Assembly (NCBI GenBank): GCA_945881915.1
Contig: CAMCVW010000001.1
Coordinates: 113,066-177,065, forward strand
From: Thermoflexus hugenholtzii JAD2
Lineage (GTDB): Bacteria > Chloroflexota > Chloroflexia > Chloroflexales > Roseiflexaceae
Direction of reading: 5' to 3'
Length of the DNA: 64,000 nucleotides
The notes under the pieces are model-generated. The model saw only the letters and a program-made list of their open reading frames with translations, did no database searches and had not been told where the DNA came from. The position numbers were made by a program, and so were the translations under genes. Within the stretch, counting starts at the first letter, position 1, and each line of letters begins with the position of its first letter. Of the stretch, positions 8,154-16,156 are shown one piece after another.

Positions 8154-8858
8154 CTAAATCTGATTCTGTTCCTGAATAATAACACGCTCTCGGGCCACTA
8201 TCAATGTGACCAACGCGATGATTTGTACCAAATGGAGCCCTCCGGCAAGAACGATTCCATTGAGTCGGAAGCCTGCACTGACAAATTCACTACAGACATA
8301 TACCGCGATACTCGCCCAGCCAATGGGGTACTGCATCCGTTCTCGACGCAAGAGCCACAGAGCACCAATCCAGACAATCAGTGCATCATACATGCCAACG
8401 GGATGGCGTAATTGGCCATATACCGGGATCGCCCATGGCAGATCTGTCTGCGTACCGACCGAGGTCCCGCCTATTGTGGCCGCTGCGGAAGCAACACCGT
8501 ACGCGACGAGTAATGGTAACAGGGCAAGCCGTAACGTAGGTGTGAATGGGATTTGGCGCTGATACGTGACGATACGCCACACAGTCACGGCAAAGAACAC
8601 CGCGGTCCACCACGAGTATTCGAACACTCGTACCGTAATAATCTGCTGGAGGACATCTGTGGCAGGGATAGGCTGGAAGTAAATGACCCCGAGACGACCG
8701 CCCAGCCATGCACTCCCAATGACCGTTGGCAAGAACCATCCTGGGAGCAGCGTCCCGACGCGCCGCTCGGTCCACGTCCACCAAATGTACGTGGCAATGA
8801 GCAATCCGACACCATACATACTCATTCGGAGCGGCCCGATTGTCAATAATGGATACAC
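8154..8858 (-). CDS. Divergent Lgt-like (prolipoprotein diacylglyceryl transferase family) protein
   Basis: A 234-residue integral membrane protein with about six hydrophobic segments. The segment GGTSVGTQTDLPWAIPVYG followed by RHPVGMYDAL corresponds to the Lgt signature (G-x-E-TDLPW with RHPxQLYE), so the fold is likely that of the enzyme that puts diacylglyceryl on lipoprotein cysteines. The HGG catalytic motif of canonical Lgt is not seen (WWTAVFFAV occupies that part), and the Glu of GxETDLPW is Gln. It may act on a different substrate or be inactive. GTG start with GAGGG upstream, 12 bases after the TlpA-like gene. Confidence 0.7.
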   Translation of the reverse strand: MYPLLTIGPLRMSMYGVGLLIATYIWWTWTERRVGTLLPGWFLPTVIGSAWLGGRLGVIYFQPIPATDVLQQIITVRVFEYSWWTAVFFAVTVWRIVTYQRQIPFTPTLRLALLPLLVAYGVASAAATIGGTSVGTQTDLPWAIPVYGQLRHPVGMYDALIVWIGALWLLRRERMQYPIGWASIAVYVCSEFVSAGFRLNGIVLAGGLHLVQIIALVTLIVARERVIIQEQNQI

Positions 8859-8870
8859 AAACCCTCGCAG

Positions 8871-9398
8871 CTATGGTGCCGTAATCAAATCGAGCATTGT
8901 GGTGACCACTTCGGCACTGACAGGACCGCGAACTACCGAAACGACCCGACCATGCCTATCGATAAATGCGGTTGTCGGCAGATCGGTACTCAGTAAGTAG
9001 GTCATAAACAGCCCCGCAGTATCTGCCCAGACGGTGACAGCAGGAGAAAATGCCGCGCTCGCGCGTTGGACGGTGACTAAAGGCTCACGCTGATTCAGCG
9101 CCACAAATGTGACATCACGCCGTGCGAAATCCGCTGCGTTGCGTTCCCAATAGAGCATTGCTGCACTGCAGGTTGGACACCAACTGGCCCAAATGGTGAC
9201 AATGCTCGGGCGGCCGATGAGTGTGCGCGCATCGACCGCTGAACCGTCTCGTGACTGCAATTTGATTGAGGGGATCGGTTCCTGTGCGGTGTATAACAAC
9301 GACGGGCTATCCGAAATCCGCGTGGCAATAATCCAGCACATACCGAGGATACCGGTCAAAACAATGCGTCGGTTTATGGGAATGCGGATTGGGGTCAT
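8871..9398 (-). CDS. TlpA/ResA-like membrane-anchored thioredoxin
   Basis: A 175-residue thiol-disulfide oxidoreductase. An N-terminal hydrophobic segment (residues about 12-27) anchors or exports it. The redox motif is WASWCPTC (C74, C77) and a cis-proline region is visible in LPTTAFIDRHGRV. Such proteins reduce disulfides outside the membrane, for example during cytochrome c maturation. The gene overlaps the PdeM-like gene by four bases (ATGA), so translation is coupled. No cytochrome genes lie nearby; the partner may be an exported protein of this operon. Confidence 0.85.
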   Translation of the reverse strand: MTPIRIPINRRIVLTGILGMCWIIATRISDSPSLLYTAQEPIPSIKLQSRDGSAVDARTLIGRPSIVTIWASWCPTCSAAMLYWERNAADFARRDVTFVALNQREPLVTVQRASAAFSPAVTVWADTAGLFMTYLLSTDLPTTAFIDRHGRVVSVVRGPVSAEVVTTMLDLITAP

Positions 9399-10024
9399 TG
9401 CATCACAACTTGTCCATTTTGGATGTAAGCATATGCTTCATCGGGCATCTTGCGAATAATACGCCCTGGCTGTAAATCATCGAATGCCGGCAGGACGAGA
9501 TAGGACGAACCCAACACAAAGCACGGGACCGCCTCGGCGGCAACACGCGTACTCGGCACAAGAATGTTTGGATGGAGATGTGCACAGAGGGAGTAATGGT
9601 CTGAATGACGAGGTTCATGCAAAAATGTCAGACCCGCTTCGGAATATCCCGGATCAACGCAGTCGATGTGCAATTCAGGCGGGGGGTCGCCGAGCACTCG
9701 CTCGTGGTTACCACGAACCAAAATAATCTTGACACCGTGCAAATTTTGGCGCCATTCTGCAACGATACGCAACACGTACTCGTTATAATTTCGCTTCATG
9801 TGGAACATGTCACCGAGAAAAACAACACGGGTAGCACTATGCTGCTCAACCAGTGCACTGATGCGTGCAAGTGAATGCAAAATTGGGGCAGCATCTTGAG
9901 GAGTGACGGGGGATGACCTGCCCAGGTGGAGGTCTGCAACAAAAATAGTCTTGTGTTGGGCCCACCATACCGCTCGCTCAACGCAGAGTTCGAGGACGAG
10001 TGAAGCTGTAGGATAAATAATCAT
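9395..10024 (-). CDS. PdeM-like ligase-associated metallophosphoesterase
   Basis: A 209-residue calcineurin-like phosphoesterase. Metal ligands appear in order: ADLHLG (D and H), FLGDMFH, RGNHE and the C-terminal CAHLHP motif. The arrangement matches the ligase-associated DNA damage response endonuclease PdeM family, where the enzyme usually sits with an ATP-dependent DNA ligase and a DEAH helicase. Neither is in this window. Here it lies between a histone-deacetylase-family gene (overlap ATGA) and a TlpA-like gene (overlap ATGA). The GNHE (rather than GNHD) variant is within the family range. Confidence 0.82.
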   Translation of the reverse strand: MIIYPTASLVLELCVERAVWWAQHKTIFVADLHLGRSSPVTPQDAAPILHSLARISALVEQHSATRVVFLGDMFHMKRNYNEYVLRIVAEWRQNLHGVKIILVRGNHERVLGDPPPELHIDCVDPGYSEAGLTFLHEPRHSDHYSLCAHLHPNILVPSTRVAAEAVPCFVLGSSYLVLPAFDDLQPGRIIRKMPDEAYAYIQNGQVVMQ

Positions 10025-10920
10025 ATTGAAGCTTTTAGTGCTTCGGAAACAGTCGCAGCGTGGATGTCGATGGTGTCATTTATATCTCGCCCGTAGCCGC
10101 CTGCCATTGTCACTACATACGGAATCCCATTCTTGCGACAGAGATCAATCACCATACGGTCCCGAGCGGCCAGTCCTTCTTTGCTCAGGGCCAGTCGTCC
10201 GATCGAGTCGTTGACATGGGCGTCTGCTCCTGATGTATAGAACACGACATCGGGTCGTGCGACAGCGCTGATATGATCGAGAGCCGGAGCAAGTGTCTCG
10301 AGATATTCATCATCTGCAGTTGCATCGGCGAGATCGATATCACAATCGCTTGCTACTTTGCGAAACGGGTAATTCTTGGCCGCATGCATCGAAAAGGTAT
10401 AACACCACTCCTCGTGTGCCATGATTTCGGCAGTCCCATTCCCCTGATGTACATCGAGATCAACGACGAGTGCCCGCCGAATCAGCCCGTTTGCGTGGCC
10501 CTGATATGCCGCAACTGCGACATCATTAAAGACGCAATACCCTTCGCCATGCAATCGACACGCATGGTGGGTCCCTCCAGCCAAGTGCACTGCGCCTCCG
10601 CTATCGAGCGCAGCTGCGAGCGCAGCCGTGGTACCACCACACGCACGTCGGGCACGTTCGACCACCGCAGAAGACCACGGAAATCCAATGCGTCGTTGCT
10701 CAGCGCTTGTGAGTGTCCCCTGAACAACCTTCGAAATATACCCTGGACTATGCGCACGTTCTATGTCTTCGATGGGAGATAATGGTGATTGGTGAAAAGA
10801 ATGTGCTGCGATGCCTACAAACTGTTCCACACGTTGCCGTAAAAGTCGAAATTTGGCCATCGGGAATCGATGTCCTTCGGGGAGCGGAATTTCGAATTGG
10901 TCGGTGTAATACAGATGCAT
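10021..10920 (-). CDS. Histone deacetylase family protein (class IV/HDAC11-like)
   Basis: A 299-residue zinc amidohydrolase that removes acyl groups from lysine or small amines. The start PLPEGHRFPMAKF is typical of the bacterial class IV-like group. Active-site residues seen: H118 and H119 in GTHHACR, zinc ligands D156 and H158 in DLDVHQGNG, D233 in GADAH, and Y276 in GGYGRD. All are intact. The start at 10920 was chosen because homology begins there and the ATG lies six bases after an extended -10 element, so the mRNA is probably leaderless. It is the first gene of a six-gene operon. Confidence 0.9.
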   Translation of the reverse strand: MHLYYTDQFEIPLPEGHRFPMAKFRLLRQRVEQFVGIAAHSFHQSPLSPIEDIERAHSPGYISKVVQGTLTSAEQRRIGFPWSSAVVERARRACGGTTAALAAALDSGGAVHLAGGTHHACRLHGEGYCVFNDVAVAAYQGHANGLIRRALVVDLDVHQGNGTAEIMAHEEWCYTFSMHAAKNYPFRKVASDCDIDLADATADDEYLETLAPALDHISAVARPDVVFYTSGADAHVNDSIGRLALSKEGLAARDRMVIDLCRKNGIPYVVTMAGGYGRDINDTIDIHAATVSEALKASI

Positions 10921-10926
10921 TTGTTT

Positions 10927-10935
10927 AATATACCA
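10927..10935 (-). promoter_or_regulatory. Extended -10 promoter of the deacetylase operon, leaderless
   Basis: On the minus strand TGG then TATATT, ending six bases before the ATG at 10920. There is no ribosome binding site between, which fits leaderless initiation. Confidence 0.6.
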
Positions 10936-10962
10936 TATTCGCAAAAACCAGAACCCACGTAG

Positions 10963-10992
10963 TTGTAAAGTGTTTACGTTATGTGTTAGAAT
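10963..10992 (+). promoter_or_regulatory. Probable promoter of the TMEM43-like gene
   Basis: TTGTAA and TAGAAT separated by 18 bases, about 22 bases upstream of the ATG at 11015. It lies back to back with the deacetylase promoter. Confidence 0.5.
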
Positions 10993-11014
10993 ATTGCGAA
11001 CAGAAAGGTCTACA

Positions 11015-12187
11015 ATGAGTAACAAAGTAGTGCGTGTCACCCGGCAAAACTGGGGACAACGAGTAGCGAATTCGTTTGGTGGGCTTGTATTTGGTCTCAT
11101 CCTCATTCCCGCTGCAATGATCGGGCTTTGGATGGGCGAGGGGATGCGCGATTTGTCGAAAATCGCAGCAACAGCGGTGCAGGTAGATGCCAATCAGGCA
11201 CTCACCGCCAAAGACGGCGACTTTGTATCGGCCACGGGGACACTCAGCAGCAACGCCCAAATCGGCGATGCACCGTATATGGCAGACGGCGATTATGTCT
11301 CGTTGAACCGTGTCGTCGAAATGTATGCATGGACCCAAAAGAGTGATAGCTCGACAACTGAGGATACGGTTGGCGGCGGTTCTACAACCACAACGACTTA
11401 TACCTATTCGAAGCAATGGGTCGAAAATCCGGCAGATTCAAGCACATTCGAAGAACCCGCTGGGCATGAGAATCCTACCAAAGTCATCGAAAGCACAACC
11501 ATAACGGCAGATTACGCAACTGTTGGGAACTACGAAGTCAACCCACAGTCTGTACAGTTGCCCGGTGGCGACAAAATCGGACAAAATCCGGTCGAATTGC
11601 CTGAAGGATATGCTTTAAACGGCGAATATATTTTCTCGACCGACGCAGCAGCGACCAGCCCAACGGTCGGTGACTTGCGCATCTCGTACACTGCTTTGCC
11701 TACGGGTAAAACGGTGACGGTATTTGGCAGCCAACAGGGAAATTCCGTTGTCAGTGCCACAGTGGATGGTGCGGAATTCTTCCGGATGTTTATCGGCACG
11801 CACTCGGAAGCTCTGGCCACGATGCACACCGAATATGTGGTTCTGATATGGATCATCCGTATCCTGGGGACATTCGGTATCTTCATGGGACTTCAGCTCA
11901 TCGTTCAGCCGCTCGCACGTATCTTGGGTGTCATCGGCATCTTGGGCAATGCAGTCGAAGGAATCACTGGATTTTTTAATGCACTTATTGCTCTCGTGCT
12001 CGGTTCGACGATTATCATCGTCAGCCAGATCGCACACAACATCTACCTACTCATTGCCACGTTATTGCTGGTAGGCGGCGGGATTTACCTGTACATGCGC
12101 AAACGTAATGGATCTGCGTCTGTATCAGGGACCACCACCACAAGTACAGAGACAGGCGTCGACACATCACCACCAAAAATGAACTAA
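11015..12187 (+). CDS. TMEM43 (LUMA)-family membrane protein
   Basis: A 390-residue membrane protein resembling TMEM43: an N-terminal transmembrane segment (about residues 18-40), a long extracytoplasmic part with DYVSLNRVVEMYAW and VGDLRISYTALP, and three or four transmembrane segments near the C-terminus ending in YMRKRNG and a Thr/Ser-rich tail. In animals TMEM43 is an inner nuclear membrane and ER protein; bacterial homologues exist with unknown function. The central domain carries a Thr-rich insertion (GGGSTTTTTYTYS). Start at 11015 has AAAGG upstream. It has its own promoter and a strong terminator, so it is a single-gene unit. Confidence 0.72.
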   Translation: MSNKVVRVTRQNWGQRVANSFGGLVFGLILIPAAMIGLWMGEGMRDLSKIAATAVQVDANQALTAKDGDFVSATGTLSSNAQIGDAPYMADGDYVSLNRVVEMYAWTQKSDSSTTEDTVGGGSTTTTTYTYSKQWVENPADSSTFEEPAGHENPTKVIESTTITADYATVGNYEVNPQSVQLPGGDKIGQNPVELPEGYALNGEYIFSTDAAATSPTVGDLRISYTALPTGKTVTVFGSQQGNSVVSATVDGAEFFRMFIGTHSEALATMHTEYVVLIWIIRILGTFGIFMGLQLIVQPLARILGVIGILGNAVEGITGFFNALIALVLGSTIIIVSQIAHNIYLLIATLLLVGGGIYLYMRKRNGSASVSGTTTTSTETGVDTSPPKMN

Positions 12188-12200
12188 TTCGTCGTTTCTT

Positions 12201-12230
12201 CCTCCCACGCTTTTGCGTGGGAGGTTTTTT
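12201..12230 (+). terminator. Intrinsic terminator of the TMEM43-like gene
   Basis: Ten-base perfect stem (12201-12210 with 12215-12224), TTTT loop and six T. Confidence 0.94.
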
Positions 12231-13061
12231 GTTATGGTCAGGTGCATCGTGATTCCCGCGTCTGTGTGAGGATTATGGAGTTAAGAAGGCCGTAAAGAGG
12301 TAGCCAGCGTGTCGCAACATACCGCACAGGAATCAGTAAACTCACCAAATCCTCAAGATGAGGGGGATACGCTTTTCCGAGTGTGGCACGTTGGAGGCTC
12401 CTACAATAATTGGTGAAGCAAACCTCCAGACCGTTACAATCGTTCCTTCACCCGCGAGGGCTGTGTCGAGTTATATGCTTATCGAAAACACTGAAACAAC
12501 CACCGAGAACGCGGTTCCACAGGACAACACAACATCCTAGTTCACATATCAACATGACACAATGGAATAACTACATTCCACACATGTCCCATTTACGAGT
12601 ACTGAACGGACACAAGAACGTAACGTAAATTCCCTAAGAAATTAACAATCGGTGCGCGTATTCGGGGTATATTTCTGCCTCATAACACAAGCAAATCCCA
12701 AAACATCGCACGATTGTACATAAACCGGTCAACCTACTGAATCGTAATGATTGCGGGGGATTCCATCTATTCACGTTCAGATACCATCGCGTGGGTTTTG
12801 TACTTTTCAGTAAGGGATAATGCTCGTTCAGGGAGAACGGGGATTCCAAAGCAATCCCACCAACCATCTCTACAGTACATCGCGGTCTCGGCTCAGGTCA
12901 CAGCCGTACAGGTGTTTTTCTGAAGAATACTGCCGAATAACACGCGCATTTGAAGAATCCAAGCAAAACATTCGCAGGCTGTCGACAAAACACGAAAACA
13001 AAAGTCACGCTGAATATGAAGCAAGTTCATCATCTTGTGAGTACTTTTTTCGACAAACACA
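12231..13061 (+). other. 830-base stretch without a supported gene
   Basis: Only short ORFs with no ribosome site and no protein-like composition are present. No tRNA, hairpin with T run, repeat or clear promoter was seen. It separates a terminated plus-strand gene from the end of a minus-strand operon and may be decayed sequence. Confidence 0.5.
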
Positions 13062-14330
13062 TCACGGCGCAGGTTCTATCCATTTACCTTGCTCTTGCTT
13101 GAGGCGCATGTGGATGCCTTGGAGGGCTATGAAGGCTGGACGTGGACTCCAATCAGGGTTGAGGATACCGTACGACGCCTGTTCGTGAAGCGGGTTGCCT
13201 TGTTGATCCCACAGTACGGCAAAATTCATGTTCCAAAGGAACATAACACCAATCCAGGACCTGCCCACTTCGTCCCGATAGGTTTTGAAGACCATCTGTG
13301 TGGCGTCACCGATGAACTGAGCTTGTTCATCCATCGTTACTTCGCTGCCATATTCGTACCCGGGTGTATTGTTAGCGGTCGTCCAGCCGTATTCGGTAAG
13401 CCAGATTTGCTTTTCGGCGAGACCGCTTGCGACCATCGTTTGCCGGACGTTCTCGACATGGCGAAAATAATGCGTTGGGTGGTCGTTCCAACCAATGGGG
13501 TTCCCGGGTTTGTCCGGATAGAGCGTGTCGGGAGGGTTGGCAGCTGCCCCGGGATGCGCCCCTTGCGCATCGAATGAATTTTTGACAGCGCCGTTGTTGT
13601 AGGCGTAGAGTTTGGTCAAAAAGACGGTGTCATCCATTGCCAAGTTGACATCATTCACGCCAGTAGAAGAAGGAGCTGCGGCAATGACATATGTATAGGA
13701 ACGGACTGCTTTGATTCGGCGATATGCTTCGATGAGCATTTCGGCGTAGTGAGCAACTGCAGTATCATCGATTTTTCCGCCATTTTCTACTGCGAGATTT
13801 GGTTCGTTCCATATCTCGACAGCAGTAATCAGCCCACCATAGCGCTGGACCATGTTTTCGACAAAGTCGCCAAAGGGTTTGGGGTCAGCAGGAATTCCAT
13901 GATTTGCTTCGTAAAAAACAGGGGCTTGGACAACACTAATCATCAGTTTGACGTTGAACGCAGACGTATCTGCAATGATACGATCGACCTCATCCCAATA
14001 GTAAACGCCGGGGGATGCTTCAATATCTTTCCAATGAATTTGTTGGCGCACCCAGTCGAATCCAGCAATCTCGGTCAAGGTCAACACGCGCTCACGATCA
14101 GTGTAGAAAAGATGCTCTACAACGCCAAATTCTACCTCATCGATCCGCGGGAAGTTACCCAAAGATGCGAGTTGTGAGTCGACTTGACTGGAAGCAACCG
14201 ACGTCGCGATTAACCCGCCTGGATTGAGTGTAGGCACCGCCGGCACAGACGGTTGTGCCGTGGTGCAGGCAATGAGTATGCCCAGACTCAGCAACAAACC
14301 CATACGATGCAAGCGAGAACGTCTCAACAA
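13062..14330 (-). CDS. Lipoprotein glycoside hydrolase, clan GH-A (GH39/GH5-like)
   Basis: An exported TIM-barrel glycosidase of about 422 residues. The N-terminus has basic residues (RRSRLHR), a hydrophobic core and a lipobox LIAC, so it should be a lipoprotein. The acid/base glutamate is in EIWNEPN and the probable nucleophile in WLTEYGW, the pattern of clan GH-A. The substrate cannot be read. I chose the TTG at 14330 because AGGA lies eight bases upstream and gives a normal signal peptide; an ATG at 14303 lacks a ribosome site and a TTG at 14390 would make the leader too long. It is third in an operon with a deacetylase and a carboxypeptidase. Confidence 0.8.
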   Translation of the reverse strand: MLRRSRLHRMGLLLSLGILIACTTAQPSVPAVPTLNPGGLIATSVASSQVDSQLASLGNFPRIDEVEFGVVEHLFYTDRERVLTLTEIAGFDWVRQQIHWKDIEASPGVYYWDEVDRIIADTSAFNVKLMISVVQAPVFYEANHGIPADPKPFGDFVENMVQRYGGLITAVEIWNEPNLAVENGGKIDDTAVAHYAEMLIEAYRRIKAVRSYTYVIAAAPSSTGVNDVNLAMDDTVFLTKLYAYNNGAVKNSFDAQGAHPGAAANPPDTLYPDKPGNPIGWNDHPTHYFRHVENVRQTMVASGLAEKQIWLTEYGWTTANNTPGYEYGSEVTMDEQAQFIGDATQMVFKTYRDEVGRSWIGVMFLWNMNFAVLWDQQGNPLHEQASYGILNPDWSPRPAFIALQGIHMRLKQEQGKWIEPAP

Positions 14331-14404
14331 ATGGCAAATCCTCTGTGCGAATACGGCAGGACGGATGAGCGGCAGGACAGAATTCCTCAAGTATACACTG
14401 CAGG

Positions 14405-16150
14405 CTATTCGACCGGGCGAATATCGATGACGAGTGATTGCCGCGGCAAAATATCCACGACCCGACTCTGCTGGTTATCGCGAACATATTGCCAACCACC
14501 GTCCAGTGCCAACACCACGTCATTGAGCATATCGGCACTCGTGTTTTCGATACGAATGTGTGTACCACGGCTGTCGTGCCAAAGGGTCTGCCGGAGGGCA
14601 TCGATACGTTGTTGCCGAACGGCGATTTCGGCCAGTGGCGCTACCCAGACGTCTTTTGTGCTTGCGGTGGCATTGACAACAGATTCCCATGCTGCAATCT
14701 GCTCTGGAGTAGTGACTTCTTCGGTGTGTGCCCAAAAGTCAATGAACCCATCACGGTCGCGTATGTCGGCCAACAATTGTAGCGCGCCGGGGGTGCGTGC
14801 CACCGTCAAATAGTAGTCCGGGCAAACCATCAAGCGCTCGTGCCCGGGAAGCGGTCGACATCGTGTTGCTTCTGCTTCGACGATGTGATATTGGGGGAGT
14901 CGAGGATTCCATGCAGTGCGTGTCAGAGAGGTAATTCCAGCGTCCTCAAGCACATCCCAGCTTTCATTATGCATCCCGGCGCTACTACTCCATGGAAAAG
15001 CGAGTGACGTTGCTGGTGGGAGATTTTGTTCTGCGGCGAGTTCATTCCATGCCTGCAGATCAGCTTGCCACTCCCGCGGACTCGCGAGTCCCCCATAAAA
15101 GTGACTAAAGGTATGACTCTGCACGGCATGCCCACCTGCGCGCAGTGGCACGAGCAGATCGCCAAAATACCAGTCAGGCGCAGCACCATCTGCAGCGTAT
15201 GGATCGCGTGAGAACCATGGCTGTTGCGACCAGACGTCTGATTGCCAGCCATTTTCTTTTGTCGCCCAACGAAACGTCGGATCGCCCATGAATCGTCGCT
15301 GCGATGGATTTCCATGCAAGAAGTTATATCCATTGACATAGTAGGTCGCTGCATAGCCGTGCGGTGCATAGAGTTTGAGCGAGTTCCAGAGTCCCTCTCG
15401 CATCCGTTTGGCACGGAGAGCAGGATCGAGATCGGCATTGGGATCATCCACTGAACGGGAATGCACCAATCCTCCCATGGCAGATTCAAAGTCATACGAA
15501 AAAGAAACCGCAGCATTGAAGCCTGCCGGCCATGGCCGAATGGTGAGCGGAGAATCGGCATCGGGGTCTGCAAGCGGAAGTACCGACCCGACGTGACTGG
15601 TACGAGCCACAATCTGGTCAAGATAGATGCGATCATCAGAAGCTGGCTCAAAGCGTACGGTCACGGACGTGGCCCCAACAGGGGCAACAGACGTTGTCAC
15701 CAGGACACTCCACGGAGCCCTATCGGAATCCCCCCGCCAATTACGTACGGGTCGCCATGGACCGATCTGCGTTATTGTCTCGCCAGTCTGTGTACGCCAC
15801 AACCAACGCGAACGAATCTGTGTTGCAGATGGACTATCTGCAAGCGCACGTACTGATACACAGATTCGAGCACCGTGCTGTGTCGGGATGGATGGGATGC
15901 CGAGCCACGTCCCAATACCCATCAGATGCACAGACGTGCCGCCATCCACCGAAAACGTACCCACACGGACACCGGGCGCACCCGATGTCCATCCAGAAGG
16001 CAGGCCTTCCGTCACTGAGTCGAGTGATGCATCGTCAAGCAGGATGGCTTGCCATGGTGCGCGACACTCGTGTTCGCGGGTAATTGCCGCAAAGCAGAGT
16101 GCCACGATGGATGTTGCAATACAAAGGCTGATTAAGAAGCTGCGTTTCAT
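14405..16150 (-). CDS. Exported polysaccharide deacetylase (NodB-like)
   Basis: A 581-residue exported protein. Residues 1-25 form a signal peptide or anchor. Residues about 35-185 look like a beta-sandwich carbohydrate-binding or galactose-binding-like domain. Residues about 205-500 form a NodB-type deacetylase domain with SYDFE (D220, metal ligand or base) and the zinc motif HTFSH (H346, H350). Late motifs include FPWSSSAGM and a WAHTEE segment. It should remove acetyl groups from an extracellular glycan. It starts six bases after the stop of the M14 gene and precedes the glycoside hydrolase. Confidence 0.8.
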   Translation of the reverse strand: MKRSFLISLCIATSIVALCFAAITREHECRAPWQAILLDDASLDSVTEGLPSGWTSGAPGVRVGTFSVDGGTSVHLMGIGTWLGIPSIPTQHGARICVSVRALADSPSATQIRSRWLWRTQTGETITQIGPWRPVRNWRGDSDRAPWSVLVTTSVAPVGATSVTVRFEPASDDRIYLDQIVARTSHVGSVLPLADPDADSPLTIRPWPAGFNAAVSFSYDFESAMGGLVHSRSVDDPNADLDPALRAKRMREGLWNSLKLYAPHGYAATYYVNGYNFLHGNPSQRRFMGDPTFRWATKENGWQSDVWSQQPWFSRDPYAADGAAPDWYFGDLLVPLRAGGHAVQSHTFSHFYGGLASPREWQADLQAWNELAAEQNLPPATSLAFPWSSSAGMHNESWDVLEDAGITSLTRTAWNPRLPQYHIVEAEATRCRPLPGHERLMVCPDYYLTVARTPGALQLLADIRDRDGFIDFWAHTEEVTTPEQIAAWESVVNATASTKDVWVAPLAEIAVRQQRIDALRQTLWHDSRGTHIRIENTSADMLNDVVLALDGGWQYVRDNQQSRVVDILPRQSLVIDIRPVE

Positions 16151-16156
16151 ATGCGG

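Noticed and set aside
10921..11193. 90-codon upstream extension of the histone deacetylase frame
   Set aside because: The extra residues do not match the family and run through two promoters and into the divergent TMEM43-like gene.
12358..12867. Short ORFs on both strands in the gene-free stretch
   Set aside because: No ribosome sites, no hydrophobic or domain-like pattern and mutual overlap; they look like chance frames.
13017..13103. 28-residue plus-strand ORF overlapping the end of the glycoside hydrolase gene
   Set aside because: No ribosome site and it lies within a well-supported gene on the other strand.
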